A DNA stretch of 64,000 nucleotides from Echinometra lucunter (GCA_029962745.1 CM057154.1:16679757-16743756); one strand, 5' to 3'; positions 25,172 through 37,262 are shown, numbered from the stretch's first letter. Numbers and translations are program-made. The notes: generated from the sequence alone by a model not told the origin.

Positions 25172-27030
25172 ACCAAAACATGCATTCTTGATATGTTATC
25201 ATCTTATACATTTGCACATTTCATACTTTCCGAATTCGGGTAAGCCTGTACGTTATAGGATATACTTGGTAAGTTCGAAGCAAGAGTGTGGAAGCACAGA
25301 ACAAAACTCCAAAGCACTACAGCATGACAGTGCACGATGGGTTCCGCTCGATATTACTGACCTGAGGGGTTCACAGCCTACTACTGTATTTTTACTACCC
25401 ATAACGTCATTTTATAACGAAGTGACGTTTTGTTCTAATGTCGAGTTCAATCTCATGCATTTTACTCAATTTCCTCTTCTGTGTTCGTGTCTGAAACAGT
25501 AAAGAATTTAGAACATTTGCTTGAGAATATTTTCGACTACAACGCTAACTATTGCAAAATTGACAGAATCTTTCTGAAATTTAGGCACATGAAAGAAAGC
25601 TGCTCACTAATATCGGGAAGAAGCGACTAGTGTTTGACGTAAGACACGTAGTTAAAGTAATGTACCAATCCTAATCATATCTTATGTTGTAAATATGAGG
25701 ACATTTCCACGTGGTTTTGCTTCTAAATCATTTTTTTCCACATGCGGGTAAGGAAAAAAAGTAATTATTTTGCACGTTTACCATCAGAAAACGGATGAGA
25801 ATTCAATACATATAAGATGAAAATTCATCTAATGTGCAATAAATCAGGGCTTTAGTTTTGTGATAGAGGAAAACAAACGAAGATGGGCAGGTAGAGTAGA
25901 AGTGAGTATTGATTTTCGCAATTGTGTAGAACAAATTGTCACACGATAAAGGAATCGGATAAATGCATAGAATGAAAGCAACCAATTCAGGCTCCTGAAG
26001 TTAGCATCACTTTGATCAAAATGTAGGATTTTCAAGCAAGGAGACAACATACTTTTCTGACGATGAAAATAAGGTGTCTTTTACTTATCAAACTAGATGA
26101 TGCAACAGGTAAGTTGACAGGTCCTAAATAAAGTAATCGGTGAAAATTCATCTCGTTAATTTGTTTCGTTTGTTTGTTGTTGCTGTTTGTTCATCAGAAG
26201 AAGAAAAGTGTATTTTTATATCTAGAGCTGCCTTGAAAGCAAAGTGGTTTCCATATGAAAAAGAATCAACTATCATTTTTAGCACATTGCTCCACATTAC
26301 GGATGCATCATCATCCTTCATCATTAAAATCAAGATGCAAATTGGTGTGTTATCATCAGACACGCACACACTCAAAAGCACTCTCAAGGCGTCTCACAAT
26401 CACCCATACCCCCACATATCCCAAGCATGCTCGCAGTACATTATTCATAACCACAAACTCGCGACATCAATTACAAATCGAATTGATTAAATATCTTAGC
26501 AGGGTGAGGATCTAGGCATGGTAAGTCCTTGATCTACGTTATCACAGCTGAGGATATGATGACGATCATAAAGGAAAGGATGTCAGCAACTTACCTTGAA
26601 AGGGTCCAGCCCTGATGATGTTGGTGATGATAGATGAAATTTTAGAGTTACTTCTAATGATGACTACGTCGTATAAAAATATGATAAATATTTCTTCTTC
26701 TATGGTTTTTTAAATTCCCGCGACGAAACCAGCGCCCGGGTTATAAATAAGGGTAGATCCTGCTACCTCGTCAGCTTGGATGATGTTTTAGGTTGTACGA
26801 GGGCCAGCCTCGTACGCTTGTAGGGTAACACGTCTTTACGGTACCGCTTTCAGAGACTAAACTGAGCCTTCTGACGTAGGTAGAGGGATTAAGAACCCGC
26901 GTGTGTGTGCATTCACAATAAATTTACACACACGATTACAACGCATGCGAAGATGCGAACTTACACACACTTGCTCAGCATGTATACACTCACATTGAAA
27001 AAAAAAACACTCTCTATTGACTCTTTTCTT
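25172..27030. other. Unique stretch, no gene recognised
   Basis: Single-copy, AT-rich DNA. At 25403-25429 the 7-bp inverted pair AACGTCA/TGACGTT flanks a 13-nt loop, which may be chance. Around 26350-26420 and 26920-26990 there is A/C-rich DNA with CACACA motifs. Open frames near 26140-26515 lack recognisable domains. Confidence 0.55.
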
Positions 27031-27042
27031 CTCTATCTCTCC

Positions 27043-27128
<86 letters not shown>
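27031..27128. repeat. (TC)n microsatellite
   Basis: About 98 bp of almost pure TC dinucleotide with a few TTTC interruptions. It creates Arg-Glu (minus strand) and Leu-Ser (plus strand) pseudo-reading frames. Confidence 0.95.
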
Positions 27129-27130
<2 letters not shown>

Positions 27131-27420
27131 ATTTAGGGTGAAAAATGACGACGTCATCGCACCGAACTGTCGTGTTCGGCGTCCACTTAAACGCAGAACG
27201 CCAGATTTTCGATCGGCCTACGATGTGGACATTGTAGATGCCCTTCAAAAGGGGAATAAAAGATGGAAATGTGCCTTCAATTGCATCTCTAAGCGAGGGC
27301 AACTGCTCAAGAAGGGATGCGCAGCATGGCGACATGGCAAATACACCTGTGCACCTGCCGCACAAAATTGCCTGTTGCTGCATTAATATACTCCTAATGG
27401 TGAAAGCATGTTTAAAATTG
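27129..27420. other. GC-richer segment, open on both strands, not identified
   Basis: This ~290-bp block has visibly more G+C than its surroundings. It stays open in one frame on each strand for about 80 codons (plus from 27138, minus from 27383). The predicted peptides show no family signature I recognise. The minus frame runs into the adjacent TC tract, which argues against a real exon. It may be a fragment of a dispersed repeat or a non-coding conserved segment. Confidence 0.3.
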
Positions 27421-28264
27421 CCACGTGCATAGTCGATGCCGGGTATTTCGAGTCATTCATAATCAAGGCTGCTCATGCTGACTGTCTCTTTACGGATACA
27501 CAATACACTTTGAACGGCAAAAGGGAAAAAGGTTCCTTTACATCTTGATAGTCTCCTGGCAATTGCAACCAAAAAGACACATCAGAATGACTTCTGTGAT
27601 AGACTCTTACCAAGTAGGCCTAAATTTCATTTCAAATTTTCTGTTCGTTTCAAAGCTGAATAACCGATAAAAACCAGAATATTTCGAACTAAAGACACTA
27701 ATATAAACATTTTCAAAGAAAGTAAAACTAAAATATATTATAGGAAACAGTATTTCTATCAAGATTTTTTTTTTCTTTTTTTTTTCTTTTTTTTCCACAT
27801 CAGCTCTAGCGCTTGAGAATCTGTACCTCTTTTTCCCTAGAGAAACATAAAACAGCAAAAAGATTTTTTTCCTTATTTGCTTATTTCCACTCATAAGGAA
27901 AATTTTGATGACTATAATATATATTTTTATTCAAGGCCCAATTAAACACGTTAATATGGTCGCCAAACTGGTCCTTTTGCGACAATTTACGACAAAAAAA
28001 AAATCAAAAAATCGGAAGGAAATAAAAAGTTATATACAAACCAAACAAATAAATCTTTCTTCAAGTGTTTTCACACAATGCTATGTTTACCGCGAATGAT
28101 CATAACAAAATAAAGTGCAAAAGATCGAAGTTATGTTTAAACATGTTTAGACATTACATCCCATCTGACCTTGTCATTCCTCACATACCCTTTTATGCGG
28201 TAAAGTATCGGTAATGTATCAGGAAATTAGTCCTTACGGTTTCCCTTTTTCGTCCCCTTTCAGT
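27421..28264. other. AT-rich stretch, nothing recognised
   Basis: Contains short poly-T blocks at 27767-27795 and AT-rich DNA. No TIR, RNA gene or coding signature was found. Confidence 0.5.
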
Positions 28265-28328
28265 CCCCACCCCCTCCTCCTCCCCCCCCCCCCCCCCCCC
28301 GCCCCCCCCTCTCTCTCTCTCTCTCTCT
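28265..28328. repeat. C-rich tract followed by (TC)n
   Basis: About 40 bp dominated by C, interrupted by T and one G, runs directly into about 20 bp of TC dinucleotide. The strand asymmetry is extreme. Confidence 0.95.
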
Positions 28329-28525
28329 AACCAAACCAAATGGTCAAGTTATTACAAAACTTCTTGCTTTCCACTTGATACTAAACAGCCTTTAAAGATT
28401 CTAAGGTCCAATTTTAAAGGACCATTGATCAATGGCTTTTATTCAGTTGGCGAAAAGTGTGCAAGAAGGCCGGCGTGTCATCTCCCTTTTCCTGTTTTGT
28501 TGGGTTTTGTGTGTCTGTATGTGAG

Positions 28526-28548
28526 GGTGTGTGTGTGTGTGTGTGTGC
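28526..28548. repeat. (GT)n microsatellite
   Basis: About 11 GT units. Confidence 0.92.
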
Positions 28549-31046
28549 TTTCTTTCCAGCTTTTTCTTTGCAATCTTTTTCTTTATTTTTCTCACTTTCA
28601 ACATTCCATGATAGCGGCACGTTGTCCCTGCAAGTAGCATTATACATTGTGGATGTATGAATCAAAACATCAAACAACGGTTAAAATCATGTAATTATTA
28701 GGATACATTTTAGCAAAATTTTGATGCCCTTTTTTAGTACTATCTAAAACATGCAATGAAAATGTACTGTTTATTAATTATGATTTAGTTTTATTTTGAA
28801 GATATTTTGAACACTCATGTTTACAATAATCAAAATTTAAAAGGAACTTATAAATAGACTGTGTCGACGAGCCTCGAATGACATCGCGTAAGACAATAAT
28901 GGCATGAAAATGCGTATTCATATCACTCACGGAGGCATCCTCATTGTATGTTTATAAGAACGATATCTTTAAATCCTTTTCTCGGCAATCCCTTTCCCAG
29001 GCTCTCTATCTTTTCCCTTAACAGCTTATTTTTTTTTATCCTTCTCCATTTCCCGCGCTATTTATTTTCAGGAGGAGGAGCTTATCTGCCAAGCATGGCA
29101 TACATGGCATACGCGCGTCATATTTTCATCTACGTGATTTCACCCTGTATATACCTGTCGAAATTGATGACGCTCTTTTATTTCTCTATGTATTGAATCA
29201 AAACGTCATGATGCATTTTGTTTTGATATCGTTGTTACCTTTTAATGTTACCTTTTAATGAAACTCCCTTTTTGGTAGCACATAGTTATTTTGGATGTTA
29301 GAGAAATATTTTGAGAGTGTTTTTTTTTTTTTTTTTAGGGGGTGTTAAATAGATTTAAATGCTCGGACTTGTGCTACAAGACAATTATTTATAAAGCTTC
29401 AGTATCATAAGAATATGTGTTAGCATGTGATACATTTAAAACGTGACTAAATAATGCATGATTAAATATGAAAATGATACAATTCTATAACGGATAATTA
29501 CCACTCGGAGAATCAAGCGTGGGCGTCAGTCAGGGAGGAGACACTGGGACACGTCCCTCCCAAACTTCTGGATGGGGGAGACAATATGACATGTCTGGCC
29601 CCCCCCCCCCTGCACACACAAAATTTTATGCCCCCCCCCCCCCAAAAAAAAAAAAAAAAAGAGAGAAAATTAAGCTGCGGACCTTTTTATTTCAGAGTTT
29701 CCCCTTCCCCAAAAAATATATAAATAGGGATTTTAAGCCCCTGAAATCAAGGAAAAAAATCACTTTCTGCCGTAATGATTGTAAGAGTTGTTCTTTTCTA
29801 TAACAATAATAAAAATAAAGCAAATTCATTGTTTTCAAGCGATGCATGGCGTAAAACAATGTTTTTTTGTTTGTTTGTTTGTTTTTTTTGTTTTCATTAT
29901 TCTGCCAGATATGGAACCAATGAAACGCAAAAAAAAAAAAAAAAAAAAATCATGTTTACGGATGTTGTGGAAAAGTCCAATAAATCTCCGGTTTACCGTG
30001 TTTACTGAGCAACGAATCTGCCAAATAGTGAGATTACAAGGTGCAGTCATACCTACTTTTGAAATACATCCAAATTATGGCTATATTGTTTTAAAAATAA
30101 AATCCACTGCTGAATTGATTGAGAATTCTTAGTGCATACATTTTCTTACTTATAGTCACTGTGAAAAGTTAAACTCTTGGAATTGGAATGGAAAGGGAAG
30201 GGCATAGAAAATTCGTCACATTACAAAAAAATATATCACTAAATCATGGTTGCACTCATACCTTTATATGAAACACTTTTCTTAAGTCAATATTCTTCTT
30301 TTTGGTTGTCTTTTTGAACATCGTTCACGAGAATCACTAGGCGATATCTGCTCATCCTTTAATGTAATCTCTCCATAGGTTTAGCAAATTTGTAAGCGAT
30401 CAAGCAAAGAGCAGATATGACGCGATCATGATTTGAACACAAGTCCCACCAAGCAACCAGGCTAGGTATCATTTTCCATATCCATTCGCCATTGTGCTCC
30501 ATCCCTGCGGTAGTTTACACGTATCTTGAGCTTTGGCGCCAAGCACTCACAACGGCTCTGCATGCTGGTAAAACGACTGTTCAGGGAGGTTAATACTTTT
30601 TTCGCCGTGAGGTTCAGTAATGGAGACCTCTGTGCAAATACAGTCAGAGTACTTCAAGATCAAGGTTCAATCGCGGGGAGGCAAGCTTGCCTTACATCAG
30701 ATGACACTGCATACGACTGGCAATGTATGGTATTTTTTCATGGACATGTATAACGTCATTCTCAAATCTAGAAGAAGAGGTCTGCATAGACTCTGTTAAA
30801 CTTATCTGGTAACATTGCAACCAAAAAGGAAAATACGTTGGGTAAATTCCACGTAAATAATTCTACAGCTACATGAAACTGATCTGAAAGCTTAAGTTTA
30901 CAGAATTTCAAATTTTGTAAGAGTGAGAGACAGATAGATAGAGGAAACATTAATTTCGCGATTCGTAGTGCACAGAGATGTGCTACTTTCGGTTAGGAAG
31001 CCGAGTCAAAGATGTTTGAAACTTTAAAAACTATCAACCGTTTATG
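28549..31046. other. AT-rich stretch with homopolymers, no gene recognised
   Basis: Holds a poly-T run near 29320-29337 and poly-C runs at 29599-29610 and 29631-29643, the latter followed by poly-A to 29660. A second poly-A lies at about 29930-29949. The block at 29519-29660 (ACACTGGGACACGTCCC next to poly-C) looks like the end of a dispersed repeat, but I cannot delimit it. The frame at 30526-30753 starts with TTG and has no recognisable domain. Confidence 0.5.
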
Positions 31047-31540
31047 CTTAAAGACATTGGTTAACATTGTTATGATTTTAAAAAAATCTTGTTACTTGAA
31101 AATGGGATAAACATAAGGGTTATAGAGTTAAAATACCAGTCTGAAAGTTTCAAAGTATAATATCCACAGGAAATATTTTTAAATATCAAACATGTGAACC
31201 AATGTTTGAAAAATATACGATGGTCGCTTGCACAGAATAGACATAAGGAGTGCGCATGCGCGTATGACTCACCTTACCGTACTGTGTGTATTGGCGTATC
31301 ACGCGGCGGGAGGCACATAACGGCATTTTCAAATTCAAGCAAAGTGGTCCTCTCAGTGATTGTCTCGTGAGACGAAGGATAATAAAATTGCCGTTTGCGT
31401 CTAACTTACGCTTTTTCATTCTAAATTATCGTTGGTTTTAGGGTTTTTGAGTACAAATACAAGTACTCATACACATGTTTCATCTTAGTTTGAGAATTTT
31501 TTAAATCAGCTACTCACAAAGTTAGCCAATGCCTTTAAAG
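31047..31540 (+). mobile_element. ~495-bp non-autonomous TIR element, copy 1
   Basis: A direct copy with roughly 90-95% identity by eye lies at 46935-47434. The ends are inverted: CTTAAAGACATTGGTTAAC on the left against the complement of GTTAGCCAATGCCTTTAAAG on the right, about 25 bp with a few mismatches. The interior has a GC-richer core (TGCGCATGCGCGTATGACTC, 31251-31270). The minus-strand frame at 31186-31419 is only partly kept in the other copy, where a 2-bp indel in the CCTCTCAGTG region breaks it, so it is not treated as a gene. No clear target duplication was seen. Confidence 0.75.
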
Positions 31541-32685
31541 CTGCACTTAGTGCTCATACTTGGCAGCAGTGAGCGATGCATCGCAGGCGTTGAACTGAAC
31601 TGAACTGCACAGAATTTTCAGTATATGATTATTATTGTCTTTCTGTTCCTGGATATGAAATAAAGTAAAGTTGAAAATAAAACAGTGAACTGAAATCCAT
31701 ACCGGCTAAAGGATGTGAGATTTCTGTCTTCAATTATAGATATCTTGACGGCTAGGAGTAGCTGGGTTTCAAACACAGAAACTCTTCTCGTTGATGGCAC
31801 AGCGTTGAAATCATGATGAACAAAACAGTCATGGGAACAGTGAATATCGAGGACTATTTTTGTGTGTGTTACTGTTGCTTTCATTGATAATTATTTTCAC
31901 CTCAACCGTGTCAACGTCCAACCGAGTATGTTTATGGCAAACAACATGCAGGCCAATTTCAATTAATCTCTTTCTATCAGATGCTATCAAAATGCACTTT
32001 CTCATGCATATCAAAAGAATTTAGGCATATTTATTAGAAAACCAAGGTTTCGGAATCAATAGTAAGAAATAGTAAATTACTCTTGGCGCCTCACGAAATG
32101 GGGTACCACGTATTAGAAGACCATTTATATTTAAATGGGGGGGGGGGGGCTCCTTCCAAGTATAAGTCGCACAATAGCCAATAATCCTAATTGCAAGCAG
32201 ACGAAGTAGTAGTAGTTGCCCGAATGTGTTTTTCTTTAATTTGGGATTTAAATTTTTGGTTCAGAGAGCCTGCGTATTAACTACTATGCCGCGAAGGCGC
32301 TTGTGGTTTCCAGTGAGACCTACATTTAAACTTAGAGAGAGAGGGGGAGACGAAAATAGGAAAGAAAGAGAAAGTTGGAACGTGAACTCGATAAGCAAAA
32401 TATGAGACCTAGAGGAACAACCATCAGCTAAAGAGAGATGGGGCTCGGGAAATTGTGCAATTACCAGTATTTTTGGTAGGCCTACCTGCTACATCATATT
32501 CGGACATTGAGGTGGTCTATTGGTGTAGTTGCTACGTTTCATTAAGTATGTATATTTTCATGACGAATTTCCTTTTCAAGAAAATGAGAATTTATTGAAA
32601 GTGTAAACAAAAAGTGACATTTGATATTGTGGAAAACAACGTCAGCCCTTTCTCCCAGACCTTGCGAAATTGTGACTATCTGCCT
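31541..32685. other. Unique stretch, no gene recognised
   Basis: AT-rich. Contains a short GAACT repeat at about 31590-31607 and a poly-G run at 32139-32149. An (AGAG)-rich purine patch lies near 32333-32380. No domain or RNA gene was recognised. Confidence 0.5.
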
Positions 32686-33348
32686 ATCAGAATCAGTGGC
32701 GGCACCAGGATTGTTTAAGTGGGGGGGGGGGCAAATGGAGGGCAAAAGAAAATGTTGGGGGGCAGGGGCAGTCATTTTTTTTTTTGCGTGTATGGAAAAA
32801 TCGAGTGTGAAGCGCGAGTTTTAGTCGCCGGCGTAAATCCACTTTGAGGAGTGGGGGGATAATTGAATTTATGGATGATTTGTTTCCCTCTTACACACAT
32901 TTTAATATCAATTTTGCGAGCAAGCGAACAAAAAATAACCACTTTTTTTGTTTTTGATCGCATTTTCGAATAAATATTCTGAAATTTGACGAGCGAGCGA
33001 AGCGAGCGAGCCAAAAATGGCTACTTTTCTTGTTTTTAATCGCATTTTAGAACAGAAATTTAAAAATATGATGAGCGAGCGAAGCGAGCGAGCCGAAAAT
33101 AGCCACTTTTTTGGTTTTCAATCGAAGTTTTGAAGAGCGGAAAATGGTATTTTAGAGCACTTCACAGCTTGAATATGATGCTTATGACAACATCTATTTA
33201 TTTACAAATTACTGTATAATTTTTCTTTTCAGTCCTCAAAATTTCTGGGGGGGGGGGGCAACTGGGGGGGCAAAGCTTCTGAGTGGGGGGCAAATGCCCC
33301 CCCCCCCCATTGCCCCCCCCCCCCCTTGGTGCCGCCACTGATCAGAAT
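32686..33348 (+). mobile_element. hAT-type non-autonomous DNA transposon with perfect 8-bp target-site duplication
   Basis: The element proper is 32694-33340 (647 bp). It starts CAGTGGCGGCACCAGG and ends with the inverted TIR CCTTGGTGCCGCCACTG. The 8-bp sequence ATCAGAAT flanks it on both sides (32686-32693 and 33341-33348) as a perfect direct duplication. An 8-bp duplication with T at position 2 and A at position 7, and a terminus fitting YARNG, are established hAT-superfamily hallmarks. The element has no transposase and carries poly-G and poly-C runs just inside the TIRs. Its core has three ~83-bp units, the last two bearing GAGCGAGCGAAGCGAGCGAG. It must depend on a transposase supplied elsewhere. 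Confidence 0.9.
32910..33145 (+). repeat. Three ~83-bp internal tandem units of the hAT-type element
   Basis: Each unit has a GAGCGAGC-like head, then a CCAAAAATGGCTACTTTT-like stretch, then TTTTAATCGCATTTT. The first unit is the most diverged. The GCGAGCGAAGCGAGCG heads at about 32990-33010 and 33072-33092 are the best preserved parts. Confidence 0.75.
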
Positions 33349-33417
33349 AAAGATGGAAAACTAATTTTTTTTAACAGGCCATATTTTCTTTGCTTTGTAC
33401 TATTATCATTATGATTT

Positions 33418-33418
33418 T

Positions 33419-33474
<56 letters not shown>

Positions 33475-33500
33475 ATAGTATCATCATCATCATTATTGAA
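33418..33500. repeat. (TAG)n microsatellite with (ATC)n end
   Basis: About 54 bp of TAG repeat, followed after AATAGT by ATCATCATCATCATT. Confidence 0.95.
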
Positions 33501-34430
33501 ATCTATATAATCTTTTCTTCGAATAGAGTAATCAACAAAACTTAAACAAATGAAAGTATTCGGGCTTATAAACCAACCATTAACCGAGCAGTGTTGAGCA
33601 AAAAAGAATCATGAATTGAGAAAGCTGAAGAATAGGGTAAAATTATAGAACGTATTAGATATTTGGAGGTAAGATGAGTACAAATGATATTCTTGTCATA
33701 TGGCAAAGTCGATTTACGTTTGAGGTTACGTGTTTGCTGAGGCATCATGCAGTTCGGCAAAGTCATTTACAGGCAAGAACAGTGTAGTCTTGTGTGCCAT
33801 CATGAGCTGGGAACTACGTGCTAGTTATAAAGAATATTAAAAACTCTGAGAGAAAAATGGAATGCAGATGGAAAATATTAGATGCACGTGTAGAAGGAGT
33901 CGAGAGATGGGGAAGATGCTTTTATGCAAGGGTATAGAGGCATGAGAAGGCGACACGGCTTAATGGCGGCTTCGTGGTGCAAATTAGCAACGCACACCCC
34001 GGGGCCCTCTTCATAATGATGTTCGTTATCGCCGTTTAGGGAATATCAGCACTGGCACGGCACGTACAAGATTCATGGCTAGATCACGTGGTCTTGGCAA
34101 AAATGAAGAAGAAAAAAAAATGAAAAAAAAAGAACGCTCCGCATCCCACATACCGTAATTTGCCTCGGTAGTAAAGTATACGTAACTAAAGATCTTATAT
34201 CTTTGATAACGAGGGAAATGCTGACTATGGCACGTGTATTTTGTCGTGTTTTTCAATAATTTATTATTATCATTTTTTTATATCTAACATTTTAAGGTTT
34301 TGTATTCTCTTCGAACTGCTGTTCCATGAACATAATAAAAAGGAAAGCGTCGCACAATCTAGGTATCCCGAGGTTGTTCAGAAATAAACTTGATCCGAGG
34401 CTAAGACAACTTTTGTCATCACAAACGCGT
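33501..34430. other. Unique stretch, no gene recognised
   Basis: AT-rich, with a poly-A patch at 34113-34131. Reading frames are short and unrecognised. Confidence 0.5.
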
Positions 34431-34760
34431 GGAGGTGTCGTGGTGTAGTGGTTCTGTCATTCAACCCTCAATCAAAAGGTTGAGGGATCGAATCCAAGCC
34501 CGACTTTTGGCAAGACATTAATCCACGTTCACCACTCTCGCCCAGGTGCCAATTGGGTACCCGGTAGGATGCGCAGGCTAGTCATGCTAGTGTGACTGGA
34601 TTAGCATGTGCGGGCCTGTAAAATGGGCGACTAGCTGGAATGCTTCCCAGGGAGTAGAGAATGTAGGATTGTGTATTTGAATCAAGCGACCAGGTAGTCA
34701 CAGGGGTATTAACGATGCCGTCAGCGTGACGAGAAACCGGTATTAGTAATATTATTGTAT
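34431..34760 (+). mobile_element. tRNA-derived SINE
   Basis: The head is tRNA-like. TGGTGTAGTGGTTCTG at 34441-34456 fits the RNA polymerase III A box, and GGGATCGAATCC at 34484-34495 fits the B box. An anticodon-arm-like inverted pair (CCTCAA/TTGAGG) lies between them. No CCA end or complete acceptor stem follows; a ~250-bp unrelated body continues to about 34760, ending in an AT-rich TATTAGTAATATTATTG tail. This is the classical layout of a tRNA-derived SINE. The right boundary is approximate and the family is not named. Confidence 0.72.
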
Positions 34761-35081
34761 AGCTGCCTGACGTGGTATTGCCATCAGCGGCTGATATATA
34801 CACAAACTCACATTTTACCGAGAATACTCTCATCTTCTCCTTTATTTTGTATCGTGCGAAATCTGAAATAGATTTGTTAAATTTACTTTGAAAATAAATG
34901 TGTAGGATTTCTTTTATAAGGAGGACATCATGTAAGCACTGTAAAGTATTACTTGCGAAACAGATATCAGACGATTTTTTTTTTCACCCCTTCACAATAA
35001 AAAAAAAGGATCAGAAGGATTGTTAACCAGCTGACTACTGAGTTTCCCAGACTCCCATAGACTTAATACAGGACCCAACCA

Positions 35082-35295
35082 GGGGGGTGTTTCACAAAGA
35101 TTTAAGTTTGACTAAAGTCGCACTTAAATTCTTACTTGCGTGCTGCATATTACGCATCACCCCATTGGTCAGATCATGCTCAGGGGACGCGCACTACTGG
35201 AAGTCTAGCAATGAGATTACGCGTTAAATACCTGATGCGCATTGGCGCTTAAGCACAACTCTAGTCAAACTTAACTCTTTGTGAAACACACCCCC
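35082..35295. mobile_element. ~214-bp MITE with GGGGGTGTTTCACAAAG termini
   Basis: The left end GGGGGTGTTTCACAAAGATT and the right end (complement of CTTTGTGAAACACACCCCC) form a TIR. It extends inward through TTAAGTTTGACTA and its inverted match TAGTCAAACTTAA, for about 33 bp in all. There is no coding capacity. A truncated relative lies at 40277-40382 and a related TIR bounds 53193-53577. Confidence 0.85.
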
Positions 35296-36304
35296 TCCCT
35301 CATGTTCCAGTAGGCAATGGGTTGTGGTCTATTACCTTCTTATTTATAATAGCGTCTGCTTTTCCAGATATAGATATAAATAGAACCCAATTTATTATGG
35401 CAAAGTGGTGGGGGTTTTTTTCTTTCAAATAATATCAATAATTAACATGATGGAAAAAGCATAATGTGTAATCTCTCATGTGTGGTTTACAAAGCGCTAT
35501 GATATATTCATATCATAATTGCCTACATCCAAGGACTATTATAAAAAAAACTGTAACATTTGTCCTTGCATGCGCTTATTATTAGATTAATACTGAGATG
35601 CAATGCATGGCTATCAGACGACGAGTGACAGCAACACGCTCCTAATTGTCTTCTTCACTTTTTCCCCTGTGCTGCCGCGACAGTGTATAATTCAATAGTC
35701 AACGGGCATCAATATTCAGTTTTCCATCGCGTATATAATTATGCACTGCTCCGATCTTTTTGCACGGTTTGATGGAGCGTCGATGTCTTTGGGGAGGAGA
35801 AGGACGAGCAAATATTCTATGTCAGAAATTCAAGGTTTGCAGAGAGTTCATGCTCACATGCTTCCTCAAGTCGGAGGTCTACTTAACATTTTGAGGGGCT
35901 GTTTCAATTATCCCTATGTGAGACTTTTAACCTTTCTGCTGAATTCCCTAATTCACAGTCTTAATACGGAGACTACCGAGTTCTAGTAGAGAACGAGTTA
36001 AAAATTGTTTTTCTGGCAAATAAATCATCGCGAATGCTGATTTGTTTCCGGTTTATCAATGGTGTAGTCAAAGCCCAAACCATAAAGATCAAGACCAAGG
36101 CTTGAACCCACAGGACCAAGGCTTGCAACCGCAAGGCCAAAGCACTGATAATTCAAAGAAATCATACAAAATGGGAGGTTCACACACAAAAAGAACGAAA
36201 CGAGTGAATAAAGCGAGTTAGAAAAGGACTTTAGCTGACAACCCTGTTGCCATTATCATGATTAATAATCAAGCAAAAAACAAAACAGTTTTTTTAAAAA
36301 GCAA
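35296..36304. other. Unique stretch, no gene recognised
   Basis: Mostly AT-rich. The frame at 35741-35986 (81 codons) has an ATG start but no recognisable domain. Short direct repeats of ACCAAGGCTTG occur at about 36090-36130. Confidence 0.45.
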
Positions 36305-36361
36305 TTAAACAACTTCAAAGATAAAATACATAATGTGCATTTTATCTTTGAAGTTGTTTAA
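36305..36361. repeat. Perfect 23-bp inverted repeat (hairpin) with 11-nt loop
   Basis: The left arm at 36305-36327 begins TTAAACAACTTCAAAG, and the right arm at 36339-36361 is its exact reverse complement. The 11-nt loop lies between. There are no mismatches over 23 bp. It is directly followed by unrelated sequence and a (TTTGTA)n tract. It could be a relic of a palindromic transposon, a replication-slippage palindrome, or a transcribed hairpin; nothing here decides between these. Confidence 0.9.
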
Positions 36362-36383
36362 CTGGGGGCTTGCAGTGATATGG

Positions 36384-36422
36384 TTTGTATTTGTATTTGT
36401 ATTTGTATTTGTATTTGTATTT
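36384..36422. repeat. (TTTGTA)n microsatellite
   Basis: Six to seven tandem copies of a 6-bp unit, about 20 bp downstream of the 36305-36361 hairpin. Confidence 0.93.
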
Positions 36423-36757
36423 CATTTGGAAACGTCATTCACGTGTAAATGAATATGCTCTTTCACAATGCATAGGCATAATGTTTATTACAAAATAATA
36501 TGAAAAAGAAAAACCATGACATTTGGCAAAAATCAGGTTAATGTAAGGGAAGGCTTGTTTTTGACATTATTATTATTATCTACTTTGAAATAGATATAAT
36601 GCGTTTAGTTTGCACTGTATTTTTATCATTAAAAATAGATCTTACATATATTAGTTATGACAAATCTATTATTCAACATATCTTCATCTAATATGTTCTC
36701 GTTACACAAATGTTTTAGGCCTATGATTGCTCGGTAAGCTCGTATGGTTATTGGCAG

Positions 36758-36770
36758 GTTGCTTAGCAAC
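36758..36770. promoter_or_regulatory. Candidate X-box (RFX-like) palindrome
   Basis: GTTGCTTAGCAAC is an inverted repeat of GTTGC around a 3-bp centre, close to the X-box motif bound by RFX factors. There is no adjacent gene in the window, so a regulatory role is only a possibility. Confidence 0.25.
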
Positions 36771-37057
36771 TTAGCGGAAACAAATAGGAACATGGCAATG
36801 TTAGGCCCTTTTAAAATCGCAATCTAGTGATTACTTCCCCTTTCCACAATGTAAAAAATTACTGCTGTGTATAATAGTGAAAACAATTATCTTTTCCATC
36901 CTCGCCTTTTATGCCCTTTATGTTTAATTTCTTTCAATGGTGAATAATAATACGAATAATACGATTTCTTAAATCAATATCTTAAGTTACTAAAATTCAT
37001 ATTTGTTTAATTGATAAGGTCCGAAAAGACACTGGAATAGTCCGCTTTGAATAGGGG

Positions 37058-37262
37058 TGCTGTCACGGAAGGACATTTTCGAGAAAGACTGCTTTGGTCC
37101 TAGTTTAACACTCTTTAGATTTCTTAAGTTTTCTTAGCAAGCGATTATAGATCGAACACCCTATTGTTGATAGGAAAAAAAATAGAATATGTATGGGTTC
37201 AAGAATGGTCATGACGCATTGTTATATTTATCTTTATGCAAAGTTGTCCGTCCGTGACAGCA
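37058..37262. mobile_element. ~205-bp TIR element (GCTGTCACGGA ends)
   Basis: The left end TGCTGTCACGGAAGGACA is matched in reverse complement by TTGTCCGTCCGTGACAGCA at the right end, with one substitution in about 17 bp. A third, partial end (TTGTCACGGACAGTC) lies at 37381-37395. The interior is AT-rich and non-coding. No clear target duplication was seen. Confidence 0.65.

Noticed and set aside
27033..27383. 116-codon minus frame
   Set aside because: Its last third is the (TC)n tract read as Arg-Glu repeats, and the remainder matches no family I know.
30526..30753. 75-codon plus frame in a less AT-rich patch
   Set aside because: It starts at TTG and has no recognisable domain.
31186..31419. 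Gene in the ~500-bp repeat
   Set aside because: The frame is broken by a 2-bp indel in the second copy at about 47245, and the segment is a TIR element.
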